This document shows positions 26,241-32,606 of a DNA stretch of 36,563 bases, piece by piece. The DNA lies in IMG/VR virus record IMGVR_UViG_3300025132_000123, positions 1-36,563 of that record; one strand, 5' to 3'. The translations under genes and the position numbers were made by a program. The DNA comes from a virus. Each line of letters begins with the position of its first letter. The stretch's first letter is position 1. The notes below the pieces were generated by a model that saw only the letters and a list, made by a program, of their open reading frames with translations, did no database searches and was not told where the DNA came from.

Positions 26241-26360
26241 CTACCAAACATTCCATAATATTAAGAATAATAAAACTATTTCTATTAAATGAAAAAACAT
26301 AATTTTTTCACTATTATAAATAGTCCAATTTTCTAAAACTTCTTTAATTTTATCCCACAT
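26241..26360 (-). CDS. Small membrane protein upstream of holin (39 aa)
   Basis: A 39-residue frame with a charged first half and one membrane helix ('MFFHLIEIVLLFLILWNVW'). Its stop is directly adjacent to the holin start. No clear ribosome site is seen before its ATG. It may be an accessory lysis protein such as an antiholin or pinholin, by position only. Its upstream side holds the second copy of the 17-bp repeat. Confidence 0.5.
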   Translation of the reverse strand: MWDKIKEVLENWTIYNSEKIMFFHLIEIVLLFLILWNVW

Positions 26361-26379
26361 AAAGACAATGTTAGGGGGA

Positions 26380-26396
26380 TTTGTGGATTATGCAAG
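26380..26396. repeat. 17-bp direct repeat, copy B (upstream side of lysis cassette)
   Basis: The second copy of TTTGTGGATTATGCAAG, between the nuclease stop and the first lysis gene. On the minus strand it reads CTTGCATAATCCACAAA and lies about 20 bases before the first lysis ATG, so it could be part of a promoter (TTGCAT with TAACAT 16 bases on), though both boxes are weak. Confidence 0.85.
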
Positions 26397-26410
26397 TGTA
26401 TTTAAGTTAA

Positions 26411-27298
26411 CTAAAATATGGTATCATTAAAGTGTTTACACCATTTATTGACTCGGCAATAGTCAGCACATCTAACATCTTTACCTGCTCTGTGTACTAT
26501 TAAACAACCTTTACCTTCTTGCATATTTTTTTCTTTTAGATATTCTTTGGCATCATTTAAAGTTGGTAATACCCTTAGTGCAGATTTTCTACCATCTTTC
26601 ATAACTGCAAAACTATCTTCTTTTCTCCATCTTTCTTTAGGTGAGCAAATATCTGGTTCTTTTATATCTGCTTGTTGATGTAATCTTATTCTTTCTCTAA
26701 TAAAATGTTCTTGTTCTTCGTTTGACCATAACCTAATAGGTATCTGAACTACTTGTGCTTGGGGGTAGTTATCAGATTTACTAGCTTGTAGTTTAGACCA
26801 ATCCCTCAATATAGCTATGATATATAATTTATTTATTTTTATATTGACTTTATCTGGATTATGTTTAGCTAAAAAATATAATATATTTAATTGTTCTTCC
26901 CATTCATCTTTACCATTTTGCAAAGCATCTAAAGCTGACCAAGCTGAAGTAGTTTTAAAATCAATTAAATCTCCTTCACTTGTTATGTAATCAAATTGTC
27001 CAGATAATGTCCACCCATTAGTAATATCATCATCTTTGTAGAATAATCGTATTTCTGCTAAATCGTTTTCTATCTTTGCTCTTTCAATTACATGGTGAAC
27101 AGATGAACCAAGTAATGCCCATATTCTATCTGCAACATCTTCTTCTATTTCATCTTTATGCTTGATCTCTAAGTGTCTAATTAAAGGGGGTGCTATCAAG
27201 CGAGTAGTAGATATATCTGATCCAGAGGGGTCATAAGGATCATTCTCTACTGCCCTCTTGATAGCTAGGGGAAGGTTCATTTTATTCGTAAGTTTCAT
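26411..27298 (-). CDS. PD-(D/E)XK exonuclease, RecB/Cas4-like
   Basis: A 295-residue nuclease of the RecB/Cas4 group. Visible motifs: 'GSSVHHVIE' (64-72), D103 in 'SGQFDYI', D113-F-K115 in 'DLIDFKTT', and Q136-x4-Y141. Four cysteines (C218, C277, C281, C287) could hold an iron-sulfur cluster as in Cas4 and AddB. It probably resects DNA ends for recombination-dependent replication together with the SSB-like protein encoded upstream in the same operon. The start is separated by two bases from the small upstream gene. Confidence 0.85.
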   Translation of the reverse strand: MKLTNKMNLPLAIKRAVENDPYDPSGSDISTTRLIAPPLIRHLEIKHKDEIEEDVADRIWALLGSSVHHVIERAKIENDLAEIRLFYKDDDITNGWTLSGQFDYITSEGDLIDFKTTSAWSALDALQNGKDEWEEQLNILYFLAKHNPDKVNIKINKLYIIAILRDWSKLQASKSDNYPQAQVVQIPIRLWSNEEQEHFIRERIRLHQQADIKEPDICSPKERWRKEDSFAVMKDGRKSALRVLPTLNDAKEYLKEKNMQEGKGCLIVHRAGKDVRCADYCRVNKWCKHFNDTIF

Positions 27299-27300
27299 AA

Positions 27301-27429
27301 TTATTTACCCCATACTTTATAATATTTTCTATAATCTTCTGGCACAAAAATATCTCTGCCATGATGGTCTTTTACTATTGTGCCGAAATGATCTACAATA
27401 TAACCATCTGCATTAATATACTCTATCAT
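27301..27429 (-). CDS. Small protein, 42 aa, between SSB-like and nuclease genes
   Basis: A 42-residue acidic/aromatic protein ('YIVDHFGTIVKDHHGRDIFV', then 'PEDYRKYYKVWGK'). It fills the gap between two replication genes, eight bases after the upstream stop and two bases before the nuclease start, with codon use like its neighbours. No family recognised. Gene order makes a role in the same recombination step plausible but unproven. Confidence 0.65.
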   Translation of the reverse strand: MIEYINADGYIVDHFGTIVKDHHGRDIFVPEDYRKYYKVWGK

Positions 27430-27436
27430 GCCATTA

Positions 27437-28033
27437 TTAAAATGGTACTGTGTCATCTGGATCTATATCACTTTCTCCATGTTCTTTCACATCTTCTTGA
27501 GATTGTCCTTCAAGTTCTTTAGACTCTAATATCATGTTTCTGATACCTTCTCTTAATTGATTAAACACAGTAAGTTCACCTTTTTGATATTCCTCAATAC
27601 TAAACACTAATGATTTATTATACTGAATACCGACTTCATCTTTAGTTGGTAGCACAGTTTGAATTTTTGGTTTACCATTATTACCTTCTATAACATTAAT
27701 TTGACATACTTTGCCAACAAGGTTGCTTATATCAAAACCTTTTTTTTCATCTTCTGTAAAAGGTCTACCCCTCCAAGAAGTTAAGTCTATGGCAAGATTT
27801 GCTTTTTCATACATACTATGATTATAAAATTTACTAATCTCAAAAGGTTCTTCAGCATCTTTGTTGTGGACTTCCCAAGTTATCATAACTTTTCTTTTCC
27901 AAGACACTTCACCTTTGTATTCATTTCTTTGTGTACCTAAATCTATAACTCTAATACATCTAGCATTATGAACCCCTGTTGATAGTTGGGGATATTTAGA
28001 TTGTTGGCTATCATCTTTTATTATTAAACTCAT
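27437..28033 (-). CDS. ssDNA-binding/replication protein with SSB-like acidic tail
   Basis: A 198-residue protein. The N-terminal 'GVHNARCIRVIDLGTQRNEY' and 'LTSWRGRPFTEDEKKGFDI' match a family of phage replication proteins (annotated, as I recall, as NGO0469-like), possibly OB-fold. The last 12 residues, ESDIDPDDTVPF, closely copy the acidic hook of bacterial SSB (…DDDIPF), which recruits host replication and repair proteins. This suggests it coats ssDNA and pulls in host factors, a useful trait for a phage without a polymerase. It is the first gene of the leftward block, with its own promoter and AAAGGGA site. Confidence 0.75.
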   Translation of the reverse strand: MSLIIKDDSQQSKYPQLSTGVHNARCIRVIDLGTQRNEYKGEVSWKRKVMITWEVHNKDAEEPFEISKFYNHSMYEKANLAIDLTSWRGRPFTEDEKKGFDISNLVGKVCQINVIEGNNGKPKIQTVLPTKDEVGIQYNKSLVFSIEEYQKGELTVFNQLREGIRNMILESKELEGQSQEDVKEHGESDIDPDDTVPF

Positions 28034-28062
28034 TTTTTCCCTTTTGTTATAATTATCTAATT

Positions 28063-28127
28063 AATATAAGTTAATTCAAATAATATGTCAACTATATATT
28101 GACAAAAGTTAATAAAATTATAATATA
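28063..28127. promoter_or_regulatory. Back-to-back divergent sigma70-type promoters
   Basis: Two -35 boxes form a dyad: TGTCAA (28086-28091, a minus-strand TTGACA) and TTGACA (28099-28104), seven bases apart. Leftward: TTGACA, 17-bp spacer, -10 TATATT (minus strand, 28063-28068), then a leader with AAAGGGA before the SSB-like gene. Rightward: TTGACA with AATATA at 17 bp (28122-28127) or TATAAT at 14 bp (28119-28124), placing the start at or next to the ATG of the regulator gene (28134). The dyad could also be the operator for that regulator. Confidence 0.8.
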
Positions 28128-28133
28128 TGTAGT

Positions 28134-28331
28134 ATGAGTTATGAATTAGCCATAGAAAGAAAACAAGAAGTCATCACTAAATATGGTGGTGGCAAGAATT
28201 TATCTCGGTTATTAAAAATATCACACCCTGCTGTATCTAAATGGGAAGTGATCCCACAATTAAGAGCATTTCAGATTGCTAATTTTGGTGATTATACAGT
28301 AGATTATATTAGACCAGATTTGAAATTTTAA
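28134..28331 (+). CDS. YdaS/Cro-like transcription regulator
   Basis: A 65-residue helix-turn-helix protein. 'GGGKNLSRLLKISHPAVSKW' is the HTH region and 'VDYIRPDL' near the end is typical of the YdaS/Cro group ('LRPD'). It probably binds the dyad in its own promoter and balances the two divergent operons. The likely -10 box is 6-9 bases before the ATG, so the mRNA would be leaderless; no ribosome site exists. It is a single-gene unit closed by a terminator. With the YdaU-like gene further on it recalls the Rac prophage ydaS-ydaU order. Confidence 0.82.
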   Translation: MSYELAIERKQEVITKYGGGKNLSRLLKISHPAVSKWEVIPQLRAFQIANFGDYTVDYIRPDLKF

Positions 28332-28360
28332 AAGGGGAGCTGTGAACTCCCCCTTTAATT
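28331..28360. terminator. Bidirectional terminator between convergent small genes
   Basis: GGGGAG (28334-28339) pairs with CTCCCC (28347-28352) around a 7-base loop. On the plus strand CTTTAATTTATTT follows; on the minus strand CTTTTAAAATTT follows. It separates the rightward regulator gene from the leftward 52-residue gene. Confidence 0.85.
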
Positions 28361-28374
28361 TATTTAGACCAATG

Positions 28375-28533
28375 TTAGTCTTTGACTTTACGAAAAGTAA
28401 ATGTGTGAACTTTATCTACCATTTTATCAAGAGCCAACAAACATCTTTGTTTAGCTTTTTCTTTGGTAGTATCTGTACCCCAAGCACTTATTCTTTTGTC
28501 TTTGTCTAAAGCAAAGCATCTGAACATAAACAT
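28375..28533 (-). CDS. Small basic protein, 52 aa
   Basis: A 52-residue frame reading 'MFMFRCFALDKDKRISAWGT' then a basic helix and an end 'VHTFTFRKVKD'. It has a strong ribosome site (GGAAGGGGGTG right before ATG) and a near-consensus promoter 18 bases upstream, so it is expressed alone and probably early and strongly. No family recognised. It sits antiparallel between the regulator and the origin-like region, a location where a replication or host-takeover factor would not be surprising. Confidence 0.75.
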   Translation of the reverse strand: MFMFRCFALDKDKRISAWGTDTTKEKAKQRCLLALDKMVDKVHTFTFRKVKD

Positions 28534-28551
28534 CACCCCCTTCCTTATGAT

Positions 28552-28580
28552 ATTATATCACATCACTTAACCTAAGTCAA
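28552..28580 (-). promoter_or_regulatory. Near-consensus sigma70 promoter for the 52-aa gene
   Basis: On the minus strand TTGACT (28575-28580), a 17-bp spacer and a perfect TATAAT (28552-28557). Transcription would start about 28545, giving a short leader that contains GGAAGGGGGTG. It is the strongest promoter seen in the window. Confidence 0.85.
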
Positions 28581-28619
28581 CAATTATTTATAAGTCAATG
28601 TGAGCAAGGGTTTTAGAGC

Positions 28620-28652
28620 ATAGCATTGCCATAGCATTGTTATAGGGTTGCT
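28620..28652. repeat. Three tandem 11-bp iteron-like repeats
   Basis: ATAGCATTGCC (28620-28630), ATAGCATTGTT (28631-28641) and ATAGGGTTGCT (28642-28652) follow each other with exact 11-bp spacing, one helical turn, so a protein would see them on the same face of DNA. They lie in noncoding DNA just before the replication genes and could be initiator-binding sites. Confidence 0.7.
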
Positions 28653-28680
28653 ATTTTTTGCCAATGGCAAATTATAGCCC
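28645..28680. other. Nested inverted repeats (possible origin hairpin)
   Basis: Inner arms TTTGCC (28657-28662) and GGCAAA (28666-28671) are enclosed by GCTAT (28650-28654) and ATAGC (28674-28678), with an outer GGG/CC pair. The structure could extrude as a hairpin or bind a dimeric protein. It has no T run after it and so is not a terminator. It adjoins the iteron-like repeats. Confidence 0.6.
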
Positions 28681-28715
28681 TTCATCTTCATCTTCATCTT
28701 CACCTTCATCTTCAT
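28680..28715. repeat. CTTCAT hexamer repeat (six units)
   Basis: Six units of CTTCAT (the fourth is CTTCAC) make a 36-bp pyrimidine-biased tract. Read on the minus strand it would give an acidic Asp/Glu run, but no start codon precedes it in that frame before a stop, so it is probably noncoding. A strand-biased, easily opened tract next to the iterons and hairpin is compatible with an origin. Confidence 0.85.
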
Positions 28716-28762
28716 CTGCTATACAAGATATAAGGACACTTACACCTAATTTAAAAAAAAAG

Positions 28763-28791
28763 TTGACAATGTATTACACTTAACTTACATT
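28763..28791 (+). promoter_or_regulatory. Replication-operon promoter, apparently leaderless
   Basis: TTGACA (28763-28768), a 17-bp spacer and TACATT (28786-28791) precede the ATG at 28799 by only seven bases, so transcription should start at or within a base or two of the start codon. No ribosome site precedes that ATG. The A9 tract before the -35 box could act as an UP element. Confidence 0.72.
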
Positions 28792-28798
28792 AACAACT

Positions 28799-29176
28799 AT
28801 GCGAAAATCAATAAACCAAGAACAATCACCTTCATTTCAATTTTATGCTAGTGATTGGATAAGTAGTCCAAACAGATTAAGACTATCATTAGAAGAACAA
28901 GGTGCATACATTTTATTGTATTGTTATTGTTGGCAAGGATTTGAAATAGAGAATGATGAAGAAGTATTAAGTAGAATGTGTAATTGTAGAATAGATAAGA
29001 TAAGAAGTATAATGCCAAACATTATACATTTATTTAAGCAAGTAGAAAAAAATGGTAGAATATATTTACAATGTATTCAAGCAGAAGAAGAAAGAAAAGA
29101 ACAAGAACTCAACAGAATAAAAAGAAGTAAAGCAGGTAAGTTGGGTGCGAAGATAAGGTGGAAGAACATTAAATGA
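28799..29176 (+). CDS. YdaU-like replication protein (DUF1376)
   Basis: A 125-residue protein whose first half is the DUF1376 signature: 'FQFYASDWISSPNRLRLSLE', 'EQGAYILLYCYCWQGFEI'. The C-terminus 'KAGKLGAKIRW' is a basic segment seen in many YdaU-type proteins. These are encoded in phage replication modules and are thought to help initiation or helicase loading, but the mechanism is not settled to my knowledge. First gene of the rightward replication operon, directly after the origin-like region, probably read from a leaderless mRNA. Confidence 0.85.
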   Translation: MRKSINQEQSPSFQFYASDWISSPNRLRLSLEEQGAYILLYCYCWQGFEIENDEEVLSRMCNCRIDKIRSIMPNIIHLFKQVEKNGRIYLQCIQAEEERKEQELNRIKRSKAGKLGAKIRWKNIK

Positions 29177-29241
29177 CAATATTATTAATACTTAGTTATA
29201 TATTATTAGGTCTAATAATTTTTTTATTTGAGAATAGGTAA
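29173..29241 (+). CDS. 22-residue single-helix membrane peptide
   Basis: The frame 'MTILLILSYILLGLIIFLFE' plus two residues is a single hydrophobic helix. It starts in an ATGA overlap with the YdaU-like stop and ends in a TAATG overlap with the primase start, bridging exactly the gap between them. That double overlap is unlikely by accident, but the peptide may also serve only to carry ribosomes to the primase start. Function unknown. Confidence 0.5.
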   Translation: MTILLILSYILLGLIIFLFENR

Positions 29242-30035
29242 TGCAGTACAGAGATTTTTTATATGCTTTCGGAGAACATCATAGTTTTCAAACCTTTTGT
29301 GATAAGGGCAAGAACAAAAGATTAATTAAACAATTACATGGAACAATAGATCAGCACATAGATGAACTTACTGAACTAAATAAAAAAGGTGCAGGTGTAT
29401 ATTTTACAGTAAACCAAACTAATTTAGAGGGCAGAACTACAAAACACATTACAAAAATAAGAGCAGTATTCTGTGATTTTGATGGCACACCTATGCCAGA
29501 TAAGTTTGATATACCACCACATTTTATTATAAATACGAGTCCTAATAAGTTTCATACTTATTGGCTAGTAGAAGATATGCCATTAGAAAGTTTTACACTT
29601 TATCAACAAGCATTAGCAAGTAAGTTTGGTTCAGATAGATCGGTGAAAGATTTACCAAGACTACTGCGTATAGCAGGGTTCTGGCACAATAAAAAGAAAC
29701 CATATCCTGTCAAGATAGTTAAGCAAAATATTATGACACCATACACAATGGAAGATATTAGAGATGGATTAGGATTACAAAGACCAAAGAAAAAAGTAAT
29801 AAAATACAACCCAACTAATTTGGTTAGAAATAAAGATTTTGAAGTAAAAGGTGTAGGATTAGGGGGTAGGCATGAATTTCTTGTTAAGATGTTAGTGGCT
29901 ATGAGAATGAGAGGTGAGTCGTATGAGTATGCAAAAGACCAAGTGTTGACATTTGCCAATAAATGTAATCCTCCAGAAAGTTATAGTGAAGTTATGTTTC
30001 AATTAAACGATATATGGAATAGATATGGAACTTAG
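29241..30035 (+). CDS. AEP-type DNA primase (RepB-primase-like)
   Basis: A 264-residue primase of the archaeo-eukaryotic fold. The catalytic pair D79-F-D81 ('VFCDFDG'), 'SPNKFHTYW' (100-108, with the nucleotide-binding His) and D137 in 'KDLPRLLRIAGFWHN' are all visible. The last 60 residues form a helical PriCT-like domain. It should lay primers at the origin; some relatives can also extend DNA, which matters because no other polymerase is encoded. It overlaps the helicase gene by 11 bases, suggesting they act together. Confidence 0.85.
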   Translation: MQYRDFLYAFGEHHSFQTFCDKGKNKRLIKQLHGTIDQHIDELTELNKKGAGVYFTVNQTNLEGRTTKHITKIRAVFCDFDGTPMPDKFDIPPHFIINTSPNKFHTYWLVEDMPLESFTLYQQALASKFGSDRSVKDLPRLLRIAGFWHNKKKPYPVKIVKQNIMTPYTMEDIRDGLGLQRPKKKVIKYNPTNLVRNKDFEVKGVGLGGRHEFLVKMLVAMRMRGESYEYAKDQVLTFANKCNPPESYSEVMFQLNDIWNRYGT

Positions 30036-31506
30036 AGAATACCAAGAGTTTGCAATAGAAAATGTCAAGCAAGAATTTGCTAAAGGGAATAAAAAAGTTT
30101 TATTAGTTGCACCTACTGGAAGTGGTAAAACAGTTATTGCTAGTAGAATGATAGAAAAAGCAGAGCAAAAATATAAATCAAGTTTGTTTGTAGCACATAG
30201 AAGGGAACTTGTTAAACAATGTTCGGCAAAGCTACATCAATTTGGAATAAATGCAGGTGTAATTATGGCAGGTATAACTGGTGTATGGCATTACAATACA
30301 CAGATAGCAAGTATTCAAACATTTATATCAAGAAAAGATGATAATGATTTTAAAAAACCTAAAGCTGATTTATTAATTATAGATGAAGCACATAGGTCAA
30401 CAAGTAAATCATTTAGAAAATTATTAGCAGAATATCCAGATGCTTATGTTGTTGGTTTAACTGCAACCCCTTTAAGAAATGATAGTTCTGGATTAGGTGA
30501 TATATATGATACATTAGTAGAAGTAAGTGATATTAAAACTTTAACAAGTCAAGGTTTTTTAGTTCCTTGCAAAGTATTTGCACCGACAATACCAGATTTA
30601 AAAGGTGTTGCCACAGTAAGAGGTGATTATGATGCAAGAGAATTAGACAAAAGAATGAATCAAGTAAAATTAGTGGGTGATTTAGTAGAGCATTGGATTC
30701 AGTTTGCCCTTGATAGACCAACAGTAGTATTTGCTAGTAGTATTGCTCACAGTAAATATATTTGCAAAATATTTAATCAGAATGGTATACCAAGTGGACA
30801 TATAGATAGTGAGATGCCAGATATAGAAAGAGAAAGACAACTAAAGATGATGCAAGAAGATAAGATAAAAGTGTTATGTAATTGTCAAATACTTACTGAA
30901 GGGTGGGATATGCCTAAAATTTCTTGCGTAGTATTAGCAAGACCTACTCGTTCTATGGGGTTATATTTACAAATGGTAGGTAGAAGTTTAAGACCATTTA
31001 CAAATAAAAAAGATACAATGATTATAGATCACTCTGGTGCAGTATATGAAAATGGTTTTCCAGATGAAAAAAGAGAATGGAAATTAGAGTATAGTAAAGA
31101 AGATAAGAAGAAACTAAAAGAACCAAAAGAAATAATTAAGCAACCATTTACCTGCATTAAATGTGATTTTGTTTACAAACCTACAAAAGAAAATCCAGAA
31201 TGTCCTAATTGTAGTTTTGTGCCAACAAAAAAAGAAGTACAATTATTAATTAAGCAAGGTAGATTACAAGAAGTAAAAAAACCAAAAGAGAATATTAAAA
31301 CAGAAGATAAGAAAAGTTTTTATGCCCAACTATTGTTTATAGCTAGACAAAAAGGGTATAAAGAGGGGTGGGCAAGTCATACTTTTAGAGAAAAATACAA
31401 ACATTTTCCCCATTCTAAAATGGTCTTGCCTACACCACCAACACCAGAAGTTTTTAACTTTCTGAAACATCTACAAATAAAAAAAGCAAAAGGAATAAGA
31501 TTATGA
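30025..31506 (+). CDS. SF2 DEAH helicase with C-terminal zinc finger
   Basis: A 493-residue helicase. Motifs in order: I 'APTGSGKT' (29-36), II DEAH (120-123), III TATP (146-149), V 'EGWDMP' (292-297) and VI 'QMVGRSLRPF' (317-326, usually QxxGRxxR). A zinc ribbon follows: C377-x2-C380 and C393-x2-C396. This layout is like RadD and phage recombination helicases rather than a replicative ring helicase. It may open the origin or remodel forks and recombination intermediates. It overlaps primase and the next gene, in one translational chain. Confidence 0.9.
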   Translation: MELREYQEFAIENVKQEFAKGNKKVLLVAPTGSGKTVIASRMIEKAEQKYKSSLFVAHRRELVKQCSAKLHQFGINAGVIMAGITGVWHYNTQIASIQTFISRKDDNDFKKPKADLLIIDEAHRSTSKSFRKLLAEYPDAYVVGLTATPLRNDSSGLGDIYDTLVEVSDIKTLTSQGFLVPCKVFAPTIPDLKGVATVRGDYDARELDKRMNQVKLVGDLVEHWIQFALDRPTVVFASSIAHSKYICKIFNQNGIPSGHIDSEMPDIERERQLKMMQEDKIKVLCNCQILTEGWDMPKISCVVLARPTRSMGLYLQMVGRSLRPFTNKKDTMIIDHSGAVYENGFPDEKREWKLEYSKEDKKKLKEPKEIIKQPFTCIKCDFVYKPTKENPECPNCSFVPTKKEVQLLIKQGRLQEVKKPKENIKTEDKKSFYAQLLFIARQKGYKEGWASHTFREKYKHFPHSKMVLPTPPTPEVFNFLKHLQIKKAKGIRL

Positions 31507-31721
31507 GTGAACCTACTACACAAGATTATATATGGGCAAGTGGTCATTTTTTAGGTAAACACTTACCACCAGATTATGAAGAATGGGAAGAAGAAAAACT
31601 TGATAAGTTTCTTACAGATAATGCTTGGGAGTTTTTTGAATATTGTGAACCTAAATTTATATGGGAACAAATAGATTCTTTAGCATGGAGTGTTAATAAA
31701 TATATGGGAGAAAAAAAATGA
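31503..31721 (+). CDS. Small acidic protein, unknown (72 aa)
   Basis: A 72-residue, strongly acidic, Trp-rich protein ('LPPDYEEWEEEKLDKFLTDN') starting in an ATGA overlap with the helicase stop and ending in an ATGA overlap with the next gene. The charge suggests DNA mimicry or protein binding. I recognise no family. Its place within the replication operon suggests an accessory role there. Confidence 0.7.
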   Translation: MSEPTTQDYIWASGHFLGKHLPPDYEEWEEEKLDKFLTDNAWEFFEYCEPKFIWEQIDSLAWSVNKYMGEKK

Positions 31722-32059
31722 GTGAACAAGAATTAGAAAAACGAATGGAAGAAATTAGGCAGATTGGTAATGACTATGCTACTGCCAAAGCTAACCTAAA
31801 CTATCTTGAACATTATAGAAAGATAAGATTAGCACAAATGATGAAACAGAAAATGGCTAGTTGTAATAATATGAGTGTTGCAAAAGCTGATTTAGAATCA
31901 AGAGCAGAAGAAGAATATATTAAACTGTGTCAAGATTTAAAAAATGCAGTAGAACAAGAATCAAAACTTGCTTGGTCTAAAAAAATGGTTGAGTTAAAAT
32001 TTGAGTTTTGGAAAACCAATCAAATATCGGCTATGAGTGAACGCAAAAAATATGGGTAA
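31718..32059 (+). CDS. Helical phage protein of replication module, unknown
   Basis: A 113-residue, almost fully helical protein with 'NLNYLEHYRKIRLAQMMKQK' and 'LKFEFWKTNQISAMSERK'. Proteins of this type sit just before HNH or recombination nucleases in many phages in my recollection, with no assigned function. It probably forms coiled coils. It overlaps both neighbours, and the last residues share DNA with the start of the nuclease gene. Confidence 0.72.
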   Translation: MSEQELEKRMEEIRQIGNDYATAKANLNYLEHYRKIRLAQMMKQKMASCNNMSVAKADLESRAEEEYIKLCQDLKNAVEQESKLAWSKKMVELKFEFWKTNQISAMSERKKYG

Positions 32060-32354
32060 AAAGAAACCAACACTCAAAGAACAAAAACATATGGAAAGAG
32101 TTGCAAGTATTGGTTGCATAGTTTGTAGAAAATTAGGTTTTTATGATACACCTGCTGAAATTCACCACATAAGAAATAAAACTGGTATGGGAAAAAGGTC
32201 AAATCACTATCTTACAATCCCCCTCTGTGCATATCACCACCGAAATTCTAACGAAAGCTACCATTATTCACCTAAAAAATTTGAAAATCGTTTTGGTAGC
32301 CAAATGAAGTTGCTACAAGAGGTGTTAGATATTTTAGGTAGTTTGAATCGTTAA
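32052..32354 (+). CDS. Ref-like HNH nuclease
   Basis: A 100-residue nuclease resembling the phage P1 Ref/DUF968 group. From the ATG at 32052: C22-I-V-C25, 'EIHHI' (36-40, H38-H39), 'IPLCAYHHR' (56-64, C59 with H62-H63) make a zinc-bound beta-beta-alpha nuclease site, then H71 and 'FENRFG'. Ref cuts DNA in RecA-made D-loops, so this may process recombination intermediates. An alternative GTG start at 32037 adds five residues. It is the last gene of the replication operon and converges with the leftward small-gene block six bases on. Confidence 0.82.
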   Translation: MGKKKPTLKEQKHMERVASIGCIVCRKLGFYDTPAEIHHIRNKTGMGKRSNHYLTIPLCAYHHRNSNESYHYSPKKFENRFGSQMKLLQEVLDILGSLNR

Positions 32355-32360
32355 GAGTGT

Positions 32361-32606
32361 TTAATCTTTCTCTGTGTTGCTCTTATAGATTTGATTATCA
32401 TAGCCACCAAGATTAAATTGTCTTTCAGTTTCTTTTGGGGTTTTTACTTGTTCATCAGCAATTTCTTGCATTGTTTTTTCCCAACAAGGTAAACAAACAG
32501 TTGAGTATTTCATACCGATTGCATACATATTATGTTTTTCTATGTCAAAATGCAATTTGCACCGATTACATTGTAAACTTCTATCCTTATTTGATTTTTT
32601 GTTCAT
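32361..32606 (-). CDS. Small zinc-binding protein, 81 aa
   Basis: An 81-residue protein with two Cys pairs, C13-x2-C16 and C38-x2-C41, in a zinc-finger arrangement, followed by a charged tail. It is the last gene of the leftward small-gene block and overlaps the preceding gene by 20 bases. Such fingers can bind nucleic acid or host proteins; which one is unknown. Convergent with the HNH gene. Confidence 0.7.
   Translation of the reverse strand: MNKKSNKDRSLQCNRCKLHFDIEKHNMYAIGMKYSTVCLPCWEKTMQEIADEQVKTPKETERQFNLGGYDNQIYKSNTEKD

Noticed and set aside
26411-27298. Cas4-like nuclease as part of a CRISPR system
   Set aside because: No repeat-spacer array or other cas gene is seen; phage RecB/Cas4-like nucleases commonly serve recombination.
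28134-28331. YdaS/Cro-like regulator as a sign of a temperate phage
   Set aside because: No integrase, excisionase, partition gene or second repressor is present, so a temperate life cycle is not supported.
28680-28736. Acidic Asp/Glu run readable leftward through the CTTCAT repeat, like an SSB tail
   Set aside because: No usable start codon precedes it in frame before a stop; treated as noncoding repeat.
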